Shown: positions 27,920-36,332 of the stretch, piece by piece
Layout: every line of letters begins with the position of its first letter
How positions within the stretch are numbered: position 1 is the first letter of the stretch
Origin: Paenibacillus algicola
GTDB taxonomy: Bacteria > Bacillota > Bacilli > Paenibacillales > Paenibacillaceae
NCBI RefSeq assembly: GCF_005577435.1
Contig: NZ_CP040396.1
Span: forward strand, 3,042,501 to 3,106,500
Direction of reading: 5' to 3'
Length of the DNA: 64,000 bases
Position numbers and translations under genes: made by a program
Notes under the pieces: model-generated
What the model saw: the letters and a program-made list of their open reading frames with translations, nothing else
What the model was told of the DNA's origin: nothing
The model's database searches: none

Positions 27920-28816
27920 TCACCCCTTGATCGCTCCTACCAAGATTCCTTTTTCGAAAAACTTTGAAAGAAGCGGATAAATGATGAGCAGTGGAAAAGT
28001 AGAGACCACGACTACCGCGTATTTCAACCCTTCCTTGGCCATCAATCGCTGGGCATACTGCTCATCCACAACAACGGCAAGCATTTCATTCATCTCGTTC
28101 TGAATCAGAATTTCTCTTAAGATAAGCTGCAGCGGGAACAAGTCACGATCGGATAGATAGATCATGGCTTCGAAATAGGAGTTCCAGTGCCCTACACCAT
28201 AGAACAAAACCATGACCGCAATAATCGGTGTGGACAGGGGCAGCACGATTTTATACAGCAAACGGAAATCGTTGCAGCCATCGACATGGGCGCTGTCCTC
28301 CAGCTCCGGCGGAATTCTCATCTGAAAATACGTTCTCATAATGATCAAATTAAATACGCTGATGGCTCCCGGCAGAACAAGCACCCAAATGGTATTGACA
28401 ATGCCCAGCTGCTTGTTAACCAGGTAACTAGGGATCAATCCGCCGCTGAAAAACATCGTAAAGGTGAAGATAAAGGTAAAAAAGCCTTTTCCGTAAAAGG
28501 ATTTTCGGGATAATGGATAGGCACCTAGCGTCGTCATTACAATATTGATAAAAGTGCCGAGAAAGGTGTATAGCAGGGTGTTCCCATAGGCGTTCCATAT
28601 ATCCTTGTTCTCAAACACTTTCAGATAGCTTTCAATGTTGAAGCCCTTGGGATACAGCAGCAGCTGTGCTTGGAACAATTGCCGCGGATCGCTCATAGAG
28701 GCGAACAGCACGAAAATTAGCGGATATAAAATGATGGCCGTAAACATGAGCACGAGCGTGACGTTTGCTGCATCTATTATCTTTTCTGTCGTTGTTCTTT
28801 TAATGTTCGTAATCAT
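27920..28816 (-). CDS. Sugar ABC transporter permease, LplC/YtcP-type
   Basis: The 298-residue membrane protein has six hydrophobic helices and the MalG-like EAA loop ELEDSAHVDGCNDFRLLYKI followed by VLPLSTPIIAVMVLFYGVGH. Its N-terminus (TTTEKIIDAANVTLVLMFTAIILYPL) and C-terminus (GILVGAIKG) are classic for LplC/YtcP, the second permease of carbohydrate uptake (CUT1) systems. The ATG at 28816 follows GGAGGAAGAGGG. It is paired with the permease at 28878 and the binding protein at 26237. No ATPase gene is nearby; such systems normally share an MsmX/UgpC-type ATPase. Confidence 0.93.
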   Translation of the reverse strand: MITNIKRTTTEKIIDAANVTLVLMFTAIILYPLIFVLFASMSDPRQLFQAQLLLYPKGFNIESYLKVFENKDIWNAYGNTLLYTFLGTFINIVMTTLGAYPLSRKSFYGKGFFTFIFTFTMFFSGGLIPSYLVNKQLGIVNTIWVLVLPGAISVFNLIIMRTYFQMRIPPELEDSAHVDGCNDFRLLYKIVLPLSTPIIAVMVLFYGVGHWNSYFEAMIYLSDRDLFPLQLILREILIQNEMNEMLAVVVDEQYAQRLMAKEGLKYAVVVVSTFPLLIIYPLLSKFFEKGILVGAIKG

Positions 28817-28877
28817 CCCTCTTCCTCCCGTCCTTCGTATGATTCAGACCTTTCCATGAGGTGTAGAGTCGTGCCGC

Positions 28878-29834
28878 TTACCAAAGGCTTGTTTCACTCA
28901 CCTTTCTGGCAATGGAGTTGACGACCAGCAGGATGGAAAAGTTAATCACGTTGTTGAACAGCCCGATGGCAGCCGAGAAGCTGTATTGTGCATTTAAAAT
29001 CCCGGATTTATAAACATAGGTGGATATCACTTCAGAAGTCTCTTGATTTAATCCATTTTGAAGGAGCAATATTTTTTCATGCCCAACGCTCATGATGCCG
29101 CCCACGCTCAGGATGGAAAGGATAATAATCGTCGGAATGATTCCCGGTAAGGTCACATGCCAAATACGCTGCAGCTTGCCCGCTCCATCAATGTAAGCGG
29201 CTTCATATTGTTCGGGCGAGATGCCAGCCATAGCTGCCGTGTAAATCAGAGACGACCACCCGATGCTCTGCCAAACGCCGGACCAGACAAAGATGTGCCA
29301 GAAGCTCGCAGGGTCTGCCAAGAAATTCTTTTTCTCACCGCCGAACATTTCAATTAAATTATTTATCAACCCGTTCGAAGGGGAGAGAAAGAACAGGATC
29401 ATACCCACTACAACCACTACGGAAATAAAATGAGGCGCATATGAAATGGTCTGGGTAAAGGTTCTGAGCCTTTTACTTCGGATCTCGTTGAACATTAGTG
29501 CCAGAATGATCGGCAGCGGAATACCGATAATAATGGTGTACAAACTGATGGCAACGGTGTTGCGCAGGAGTCGTTCAAAGTAAAACGAGTTAAAGAAGCG
29601 TTCGAAATGAGCAAAGCCCACCCATGGACTATCCAGGATCCCAATGCCGGGTAAAAAATCCTTGAAGGCGATAATTACACCATACATGGGCCAGTACGCC
29701 CAAATTAAAAAGTAGAGGACTGCGGGAAATATAATACAGTAGAGCCCAATATTTTTTTTCAGTTTCTTTTTGACACCTGAGAAGCTGTTGTTAGGCGTTG
29801 GCAGGTTTGACGTCCATGATCCATCTTTTTTCAA
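28878..29834 (-). CDS. Sugar ABC transporter permease, LplB/YteP-type
   Basis: The 318-residue protein has six helices and a MalF-type EAA loop (SPEQYEAAYIDGAGKLQRIW) followed by HVTLPGIIPTIIILSILSVGG. The family-specific IFPAVLYFLIWAYWPMYGVIIAFKDF-like N-terminus and ETSEVISTYVYKSGI region identify it as LplB/YteP. The start is TTG at 29834 (KKDGSW), with GGAGG 8 nt upstream. A cre-like site lies directly upstream at 29857-29870, so this is probably the first gene of the transporter unit. The upstream NHL gene may add read-through. Confidence 0.93.
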   Translation of the reverse strand: MKKDGSWTSNLPTPNNSFSGVKKKLKKNIGLYCIIFPAVLYFLIWAYWPMYGVIIAFKDFLPGIGILDSPWVGFAHFERFFNSFYFERLLRNTVAISLYTIIIGIPLPIILALMFNEIRSKRLRTFTQTISYAPHFISVVVVVGMILFFLSPSNGLINNLIEMFGGEKKNFLADPASFWHIFVWSGVWQSIGWSSLIYTAAMAGISPEQYEAAYIDGAGKLQRIWHVTLPGIIPTIIILSILSVGGIMSVGHEKILLLQNGLNQETSEVISTYVYKSGILNAQYSFSAAIGLFNNVINFSILLVVNSIARKVSETSLW

Positions 29835-29856
29835 ACCCTCTTCCTCCTTCCTATAT

Positions 29857-29870
29857 TTAAAACGCTTACA
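29857..29870 (-). promoter_or_regulatory. cre-like site (CcpA operator candidate)
   Basis: On the minus strand TGTAAGCGTTTTAA matches the cre consensus TGWAARCGYTWNCW at all fixed positions but one (A for C near the end). It lies 23 bp upstream of the permease start, a position where CcpA can block transcription. Carbon catabolite repression of the transporter is inferred. Confidence 0.45.
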
Positions 29871-29975
29871 TTTCTTAATATAGAGCCTAATCGCTGCACC
29901 ACCACAGCAAGCCGGAACCGCAGACTCTGCCCTGAGTCTTTCGTTCCGTTCACTTGCCGCTTACGTAGCTTCTGC

Positions 29976-30893
29976 TTATGACTTTCTTACCAGCTTTGTC
30001 ACTCTTCCAAATTCAATCCATTCTGCAACATATAGATTTCCTTCCCGGTCGGCGCATACCCCATGAGGTGAACTGAATCGGTCTGGACGATAGTAGGATT
30101 TGGGCAAATTCGGCCATCCCTGCTGTTTGCTTGCTTCCGGATCATCACCAAGGTGAGCAATCAGCTCATCGTTGCGGTCCAATATCGTAATGCGGCTCAA
30201 CAGGTCTGGAAAGATGATCTCATCTTCAAAGAAATAAAAGCTGCAAGGCATCTTCATCTCCGCCGTAATCAAGCGCTTAGGTTCCCCAGCCATGGTAAAC
30301 ACCTGAATCCGATTGTTGCCGCGATCGGCTACATATAGCTCTGGCTCTTCGCCGCGAAGATTTACCGAAATACCGTGAGGGCATGTAAGCTGCCCCATCT
30401 CAGATCCCGTTCCTCCCCAAGATCGTATGTATTTGCCATCCTTGTCATAGTGATGAACATAGCTTTGTCCATAACCATCAGCAATATAGATATCTCCGTT
30501 TGGTCCTACGGCAACGTCTGTCGGAATAAACGTCCGCTGCTCGTCATAGATTTCCGGCAAGTCGGGGGTCCCGATCCGCAGCAGCACTTCTCCTTCAAGC
30601 GTTGTCTTGGCTACCAGATTCCGCTCGGTATCCGTAATGTAGAAATGCTCTCCTTCTTCATCGTGGTGCAAGTAAAAGCCATGTGCTCCTCCCTGAAATT
30701 CTTCTCCCCAAGAGGTCATATACTCTCCGTTTTCGTGGAAGACCGCAACGGAGGGACTGCCGGTATGGAAAACATAAATCCTCTGATTGGAATCCACTTC
30801 AATGCCATGCGTATAGCCGAAAGACATTCCCTCCGGCAGGCAAGCCCATGAAGATATGACTTCATATTCTCTGGTTTCTGTTCCGATCCGCAT
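29976..30893 (-). CDS. Cytoplasmic NHL-repeat six-bladed beta-propeller protein
   Basis: The 305-residue protein consists of repeated NHL-like blades: GYTHGIEVDSNQRIYVFHTG, GGAHGFYLHHDEEGEHFYI, PTDVAVGPNGDIYIADGYG, CPHGISVNLRGEEPELYVADRG and SSPHGVCADREGNLYVAEW. There is no signal peptide. Such propellers include lactonases and the lyase half of peptide-amidating enzymes, with a metal held by histidines in the HG motifs, but no specific activity is assigned. ATG at 30893 is preferred because GAGGTG sits 9 nt upstream; the GTG four codons earlier is in the ribosome site. It lies upstream of the transporter genes on the same strand. Confidence 0.75.
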   Translation of the reverse strand: MRIGTETREYEVISSWACLPEGMSFGYTHGIEVDSNQRIYVFHTGSPSVAVFHENGEYMTSWGEEFQGGAHGFYLHHDEEGEHFYITDTERNLVAKTTLEGEVLLRIGTPDLPEIYDEQRTFIPTDVAVGPNGDIYIADGYGQSYVHHYDKDGKYIRSWGGTGSEMGQLTCPHGISVNLRGEEPELYVADRGNNRIQVFTMAGEPKRLITAEMKMPCSFYFFEDEIIFPDLLSRITILDRNDELIAHLGDDPEASKQQGWPNLPKSYYRPDRFSSPHGVCADREGNLYVAEWIEFGRVTKLVRKS

Positions 30894-31046
30894 AATCTGA
30901 TTCACCTCTGTATCTAATTTCGCCTACCTGTTCATGTAAACATACAGAGACAGCCATTGACTTCTGAAATCTTATCAAATAGGATCAGAAACAAGAAAAG
31001 GCAGGACTGCCAAGCATGGAAATGTGAACAAAGGAGGGCTCATTGG

Positions 31047-31891
31047 ATGTCTAAAAAAAACGTAAGATGGACTTATGAAAATGCTCACACCCATCCAGGT
31101 GTACCTGAGCTTCTGCTGCTTGGATACGACCGCTTTCAGGAAGCAAATGGCTTGGGAGACCATCAGCATGGCAATTGCTATGAAATCGTTTACGTCGAAA
31201 GCGGCAAGGCGGCTTGGGAAGTGAATGGAGAAGCCTATACGACTCACGCCGGCCAGCTATTCCATACACGTCCCAATGAGCTTCATCGAGGAATGATGAA
31301 TTTCATAGAGCCCTGCACCATTTGGTGGATGATCTTCAGTAACCCGGAGCCTCATGTCCCTTGGCTGGGATTAGCTCCCGAGGATATATCGCATATCTCT
31401 CAGCAGCTCGCTGTATTACCCCGAACGATTGAATCGGATCCCCAAATCCGGAATACATAAAAATTCTGGAGTCTCCCACTTCCATGGGCGCCTTAATGAC
31501 TCGGCATTATATGATAGATATTTTGTTATTGCTGTTGAACCCGCCCGTCAGCTCCTCTATATCTGAAGATATGGTCCAGGCGATTCACGCGCTGATTGAT
31601 CATATTGACAAAGAGCCGGGGCTGCGGTGGACCAATGCACAGTTAGCGCGCGCTGTGGGTGTTAGTGAATCTCATTTTTATCGATTGTTTCGCTCTGTTC
31701 ACGGGCAGTCCCCAGCCAGCTTCGTGATTCGAACCAAAATGGAGCATGCTTGCCGAAGATTAGAGAATACCGATACACCGGTCACCTCTATTGCCATGGA
31801 GCTCGGCTACGAAACCAGCCAGCATTTTGCAACAGCCTTCAAAAAATACAAAGGCGTGACGCCAAGAGAATGGCGGTTAAGTAAGTCTTAG
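31047..31891 (+). pseudogene. AraC-family regulator broken by a single-base frameshift
   Basis: The first frame (31047-31460) encodes an AraC-type cupin sensor part (DHQHGNCYEIVYVESGKAAW, QLFHTRPNELHRG) and stops after DPQIRNT. The rest, in the +2 frame up to 31891, supplies a normal linker and a complete double HTH (TNAQLARAVGVSESHFYRLF and TSIAMELGYETSQHFATAFK). Joining the frames at CGG|GAATAC restores DPQIR-EYIKILESPTSMGAL, which implies loss of one G at about 31451. The ATG at 31047 has AAAGGAGGG upstream. It is divergent from the NHL/transporter operon, which it presumably regulated. A sequencing error in the G run cannot be excluded. Confidence 0.75.
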
Positions 31892-31916
31892 CTTGTAATC
31901 CTTGATGCTCTCGAGA

Positions 31917-32693
31917 TTACATCCACTTCTCCGATCCCTGAAAAGGCATGTGCTCTCCAGGTATGAATTTCGGTTTGGATGAATACTCGTTAATGCCTGC
32001 AGTCGCTTCTCCTCTCAATAGAAAAGCGCTTGGCCAAGGCTCTGCCGTAATGCGGGTAGTGGCAGGAATATACCGAATCGTCAATCCACACCGGCGGTGA
32101 GGCGAATGGTTCGGCTCTGATCCGTGAATGATGTTGGGATGGTGGATGGATACGCCTCCAGCTTGAAGAACGATATCTTTAGCTTGGGATTCATCCACAA
32201 ACGCCGGATCAACCTCATATTCCAACACATTCGCAATATCATCCCGTTTGTTCATTTGCTTCAAATCCTGCTTATGCGTGCCCGGGATTACTCTTAAGCA
32301 CCCATTCTCAGGTGTCGAATCGTCGATCGCCAACCAAAGCGTAACGACATTCATGGGCTCTAGCGGCCAGAATGCCCCATCCTGATGCCAGAGCACGGCC
32401 TTCCCGTCGAATGGCGGCTTACAAATATAATGTGAAGCAAAGAGCGCAATATCCGGCCCGATAAACTGCTCTGCAATATTCAGCAATCGATCATCACTCA
32501 CCAAACGGATCCAGAAGGGGTCATTTCTCATCAAGTCCGTATGCAGCTGCTCCGGCCGAAGTCCGGGGTTTTTTTTCATCAGCCAATCCACATGGCCTTT
32601 CGCTTCTTGAATCAATTCATCATCCAGAACCTTTGGCAGTCTGACGTAGCCCTCCTGTTCATACTGGGATTTGATGGATTCGGTGACGTTCAT
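31917..32693 (-). CDS. Phytanoyl-CoA dioxygenase (PhyH) family non-heme Fe(II)/2OG oxygenase
   Basis: The 258-residue protein has the PhyH pattern. An N-terminal FYEQEGYVRLPKVLDDELI-like region precedes the iron ligands HQDGAFWP (H-x-D), and a distal histidine lies in HHPNIIHGSEPNHS, with an arginine in RCGLTIRYIP that would bind 2-oxoglutarate. The catalytic triad therefore looks complete. The physiological substrate is unknown; members hydroxylate or demethylate varied small molecules. ATG at 32693 has AGAAGGAG upstream. It lies among AraC genes in the sugar region. Confidence 0.88.
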   Translation of the reverse strand: MNVTESIKSQYEQEGYVRLPKVLDDELIQEAKGHVDWLMKKNPGLRPEQLHTDLMRNDPFWIRLVSDDRLLNIAEQFIGPDIALFASHYICKPPFDGKAVLWHQDGAFWPLEPMNVVTLWLAIDDSTPENGCLRVIPGTHKQDLKQMNKRDDIANVLEYEVDPAFVDESQAKDIVLQAGGVSIHHPNIIHGSEPNHSPHRRCGLTIRYIPATTRITAEPWPSAFLLRGEATAGINEYSSKPKFIPGEHMPFQGSEKWM

Positions 32694-32823
32694 GCTTCTC
32701 ACTCCTTCTGAAATTTATGGTGGAACTCCAAATACAAGATCAGTATAGTATGGGTACTAGCGAAAATCTTTGAACCCAAATGACGTATTCTTGCTTTTTT
32801 TCAGCAGAAGGAGGTCTGATTCT

Positions 32824-33723
32824 ATGGTTGATCCGGAATTTTCAAGATATTTGAACTCATACTCGCAGCAACTGACCGGAAACTCCGTTTCCTTTAACAT
32901 CCATTACTGGGGAAGCATGCTGCATGATGACCACCCTGTACATAAACATGCCTATTTTGAACTGTGCTACGTTACGAGCGGCTCAGGCACCTATCATGAT
33001 GACGGTACCTGCTTTGCACTGACTGAAGGCTCTATGTTTCTGTCCCGTCCCGGAATGTGGCATAGAATCCAGGGGGACTCAGAACACGGAATCGGGCTCA
33101 TTTATGTTGCCTTTGAGCTTGAAGCTCCTGCTGCCTCCGAGCATGTTGCTCAGCTGAATCAATACTTGATGAGCCCAGACAACGTTTACTTTAAAGATGC
33201 CCGCGAGATCGCGATGGGGAAATTGTGGTCCTTGCTCTCATCTATGGCCACCCCTCAAACCTCACTGCCAGAGGAGATTCTTCCGTCACTGTCCTACTCG
33301 CTGCTGGCAGCCCTCCTGGAGCACTGCGCCGCACCTTATCACCAGGGGAAGCAGCTTCCGGTCTCTGCAGCTGTGCAAGAAACTTCTCTTCTGCTGCATC
33401 AGGCGAAGCTATACATACGGGACAATATATCCCTGAGCATCCGCTCGAAGGAGCTCGCTGCTTACTTGCATATATCACAGCGGCATTTGATTCGTTTGTT
33501 CACAAGCGAACTGAATAGGTCCCCCTCCCAATACATCCGAGAGGAGAGAATTCGTATCGCATCTCATTTACTGAAGACCTCTTTACTAACCGTCCAGGAA
33601 GTCGCTGAGATTACCGGATTCAGCTCGATTCATCACTTCACTCGCTTGTTTAAAGAGGTCAAAGGCTTACCTCCTGGACTCTATCGCCGGAACGGCGCCC
33701 ATTCCTCAGGAGGTGTCACGTAA
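32824..33723 (+). CDS. AraC-family transcriptional regulator with N-terminal cupin
   Basis: The 299-residue protein has an N-terminal sugar-sensing cupin (HDDHPVHKHAYFELCYVTSG, MFLSRPGMWHRI) and a C-terminal AraC double HTH (SKELAAYLHISQRHLIRLF and VQEVAEITGFSSIHHFTRLF, then KEVKGLPPGLYRR). The frame opens at 32770, but ATG at 32824 (MVDPEFSRYL) has AAGGAGG 9 nt upstream. The stop is 1 bp before the ATG of the next AraC gene, so the two regulators are cotranscribed. It is divergent from the phyH gene. Confidence 0.9.
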   Translation: MVDPEFSRYLNSYSQQLTGNSVSFNIHYWGSMLHDDHPVHKHAYFELCYVTSGSGTYHDDGTCFALTEGSMFLSRPGMWHRIQGDSEHGIGLIYVAFELEAPAASEHVAQLNQYLMSPDNVYFKDAREIAMGKLWSLLSSMATPQTSLPEEILPSLSYSLLAALLEHCAAPYHQGKQLPVSAAVQETSLLLHQAKLYIRDNISLSIRSKELAAYLHISQRHLIRLFTSELNRSPSQYIREERIRIASHLLKTSLLTVQEVAEITGFSSIHHFTRLFKEVKGLPPGLYRRNGAHSSGGVT

Positions 33724-33724
33724 T

Positions 33725-34600
33725 ATGAAAATGATCGAGCTGCAGATTCCGCCGCTGCCGCAATTTGTAACTGTCGGGCACTCCTGGTGGAAAAAAGGAC
33801 GAGCTCATTTCAAGCGCAACTGGAATATTTATGATCTGATCATCGTGACCCAGGGGACATTGTATATTACTGAGGACGATCAGCCTTACGAGATCCTGCC
33901 CGGCTGCATGCTGCTGCTTGAGCCCGGCCGCATTCACTGGGGGCATCAGCCCTGCGAGGAGGAAACGGAGACATATTTCATGCACTTCAGCCATTCACTG
34001 CCTGGAAAGGAACGGGACAGTGATGGATTTCAGTGGATGGAGGAATTTCTTGCGCTCTCCGACTATGATCCCAATCCTCGGAGCCATAACATGTATTTGC
34101 CCAAATTCTCGGCAGTCAAGCTCTCCGCCCTCATCCCGCTGCTGGAGCAGATGATGAGTATTCAGAACCGGATCTTTAAGCAGAATGCCCTGGAGCTGCA
34201 CAGCCTGGCCGCCCAAGTTCTGCTGGAATTACAGAATGGCATGCAAAGTAAGCGGCCGTTGTCCCGCTCGATGAAGCTGTGCACCGAGCTTGCCGGTTAC
34301 CTGGAGGCGCATATGCAGGAGCCTTTTCACTCTGAGAAACTAGAGGCGAGGTTTCATTATAACTTTGATTATTTAACCCGATGCATGAAGAAGCATCTGA
34401 GCCTGACGCCACTGCAATATTTGCAGCATATTCGCATTGAACGCGCAAAGATGCTGCTGGCGGAAACGATGGCCAGCGTGGAAGAGATTGCCCTCGATGT
34501 CGGGTTTCACCGCAGCACTTATTTCATCCGAATGTTCCGGCAAAAGGTCGGGCTGACCCCGGGCAAATATAGGGCTGCAGTCCAGCATAAGCATCTGTAA
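33725..34600 (+). CDS. AraC-family transcriptional regulator
   Basis: The 291-residue protein has an N-terminal cupin-like part (ILPGCMLLLEPGRIHWGHQP) and a C-terminal AraC domain with FHSEKLEARFHYNFDYLTRCM and VEEIALDVGFHRSTYFIRMF, ending RQKVGLTPGKYRAAV. ATG at 33725 is chosen because GGAGGTG lies 9 nt upstream. The frame opens with GTG at 33713, which overlaps the preceding gene and the ribosome site. It forms a two-regulator unit with the upstream AraC gene and lies directly before a sulfatase gene whose promoter has AraC-type direct repeats. Confidence 0.88.
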   Translation: MKMIELQIPPLPQFVTVGHSWWKKGRAHFKRNWNIYDLIIVTQGTLYITEDDQPYEILPGCMLLLEPGRIHWGHQPCEEETETYFMHFSHSLPGKERDSDGFQWMEEFLALSDYDPNPRSHNMYLPKFSAVKLSALIPLLEQMMSIQNRIFKQNALELHSLAAQVLLELQNGMQSKRPLSRSMKLCTELAGYLEAHMQEPFHSEKLEARFHYNFDYLTRCMKKHLSLTPLQYLQHIRIERAKMLLAETMASVEEIALDVGFHRSTYFIRMFRQKVGLTPGKYRAAVQHKHL

Positions 34601-34655
34601 GGGGCCTAATAGTAGGCTGACTTAAAGACCAAATCTTTTAAATCTGTAACAAGAG

Positions 34656-34718
34656 TGAATTTTTTACAGGAAGAAGTTAATTTTTTATATGTTTTAAGCT
34701 GTGGTTTCTCCTTACAAT
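34656..34718 (+). promoter_or_regulatory. Sulfatase promoter with AraC-type direct repeats
   Basis: TGAATTTTTTACA (34656-34668) and TTAATTTTTTATA (34677-34689) match at 10 of 13 positions and start exactly 21 bp apart, two helical turns. A TACAAT -10 element lies at 34713-34718. The position 17 bp upstream of it (34690-34695, TGTTTT) is a poor -35 that directly abuts the second repeat. This is the usual layout of an AraC-activated promoter. The likely activator is one of the two AraC genes just upstream. Confidence 0.5.
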
Positions 34719-34753
34719 GAAGAGATCATGTAACTTTGTAGGAGGGATTTTCG

Positions 34754-36250
34754 TTGACGCAACGGCCAAATATTGTTTATATCATGTCAGACGACCATGC
34801 CAGTAATGCCATTAGCTGTTATGGCTCCAGGCTCAGCTCCGTCTTTAAGACACCGAATCTGGACCGCATTGCGCGGGAGGGCGTCCGCATGGACCACTAC
34901 TACAGCACGAATGCAATCTGTACCCCGGCTAGAGCTACCATTATGACCGGACAATATGGCCATATCAACGGTGTACGTACCCTCTCTGACGCCTGGGACC
35001 CGGCGAAGGGTCCTAATATGGCGGAGCTGTTTATGCAGCATGGATATGAAACCGCTATTTTCGGAAAATGGCATCTTCACTGTGAGCCCTCCGGCTTTTA
35101 TGAATACAGTGTTTTAACCGGCCAGGGCGGGCAGGGCACCTACCAGAATCCGGAGTTTATCAGCACCGACGGACAGAGCAGGCAGCACACCGGTTATGTT
35201 ACTGACATCATCACGGACATGACTGTTGACTGGCTGCAGAAAAGATCCCGGCGAAAAACAGGAAAGCCGTTCTTTTTGATGTGCCATCATAAAGCCTCTC
35301 ACGACTTCTGGGAGTACGCAGCCCGGCATGAGCACCTGCTGGATGGTATTCAGGTTCCGGTTCCGGAAAGCTTGTTCGAGGACAAGTGCCATCGCAGTTC
35401 GGCTTCCCGAAATTACGGCAGCTCTGTGACTCCGAGAAACGCTGCAAGGAGCTTATATGCTGATTTCTGTGAAGAGGATTATGTGACCGGACCCTTACGC
35501 GGAACGGAGCATTTAACGTTTGAGGAAAAAGGATTTGCAGCTTATCAGAAATATTTGAAGGATTATTTGCGTACTGTTGCGGGGATTGATGATTCAGTAG
35601 GTCGTATTCTCGCCCAGCTTGAAGCCGCCGGTGAGCTGGAGCAGACAATCATCCTGTATACCTCGGACCAGGGCATGTTTCTCGGCGAGCATGATTACCA
35701 GGATAAACGCTGGAGCTATGAAGAGTCTCTGCGCGCACCGCTGCTGATCCGATATCCGCAAGAGATCCCCGCTGGCCGGGTCTGTACCGACCTGATGGCT
35801 AATCTCGATATGGCGCCTACCCTTCTTGACTATGCCGGAATCCCGGTGCCGGAAGTGATGCAGGGAGTATCGCAGCGAGATGTAATCCGGGGAGAAACCG
35901 AAACTGAAGTGCGATCCAGTATATATTTCCGCTATTGGATGCACCTGGCGCACAAGCATGACAACCCGGCACATTACGGGATTCGAACCAAGGAGTATAA
36001 GCTGATCTATTATTACGGGCTGCCGCTTGATGCTTCCGGGGCTCTGCAGACACCAACTCCCACTGGCTGGGAGCTGTATGATATGGTGGCAGACCCTTAT
36101 GAGCTATGCAATCTGTATGAGGATACCCGGTATGCAGATGTGATCCAGAGCCTGAAGGAGAAGCTAGGTCAGCTGAAGGCGTTTTATCACGATGATGACC
36201 TTCAGTACCCAGAGCTGCTTGAGCTGCTTGACGTTGACTCCGTGACTTGA
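34754..36250 (+). CDS. Sulfatase (Cys-type, cytoplasmic)
   Basis: The 498-residue arylsulfatase-family protein starts PNIVYIMSDDH, with the metal-binding DD. It has the formylglycine signature C56-T-P-A-R60 followed by ATIMTGQYGH, in which Cys56 must be oxidised to formylglycine. FGKWHLH, the second metal site in LYTSDQGMFLGEHD and RYPQEIP follow the family order. There is no signal peptide, so desulfation should take place inside the cell after import. The start is TTG at 34754, 7 nt from GGAGGG. The substrate is unassigned; galactose- or L-galactose-sulfate oligomers are plausible by context. Confidence 0.93.
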   Translation: MTQRPNIVYIMSDDHASNAISCYGSRLSSVFKTPNLDRIAREGVRMDHYYSTNAICTPARATIMTGQYGHINGVRTLSDAWDPAKGPNMAELFMQHGYETAIFGKWHLHCEPSGFYEYSVLTGQGGQGTYQNPEFISTDGQSRQHTGYVTDIITDMTVDWLQKRSRRKTGKPFFLMCHHKASHDFWEYAARHEHLLDGIQVPVPESLFEDKCHRSSASRNYGSSVTPRNAARSLYADFCEEDYVTGPLRGTEHLTFEEKGFAAYQKYLKDYLRTVAGIDDSVGRILAQLEAAGELEQTIILYTSDQGMFLGEHDYQDKRWSYEESLRAPLLIRYPQEIPAGRVCTDLMANLDMAPTLLDYAGIPVPEVMQGVSQRDVIRGETETEVRSSIYFRYWMHLAHKHDNPAHYGIRTKEYKLIYYYGLPLDASGALQTPTPTGWELYDMVADPYELCNLYEDTRYADVIQSLKEKLGQLKAFYHDDDLQYPELLELLDVDSVT

Positions 36251-36332
36251 ACTGCAGCCTTCAAGAAGAGCTAACCTCCGCTGCTGTAGTTTCCTTTACA
36301 CCATAATAAAATCACAGAAAGCGGGGAGCTTT

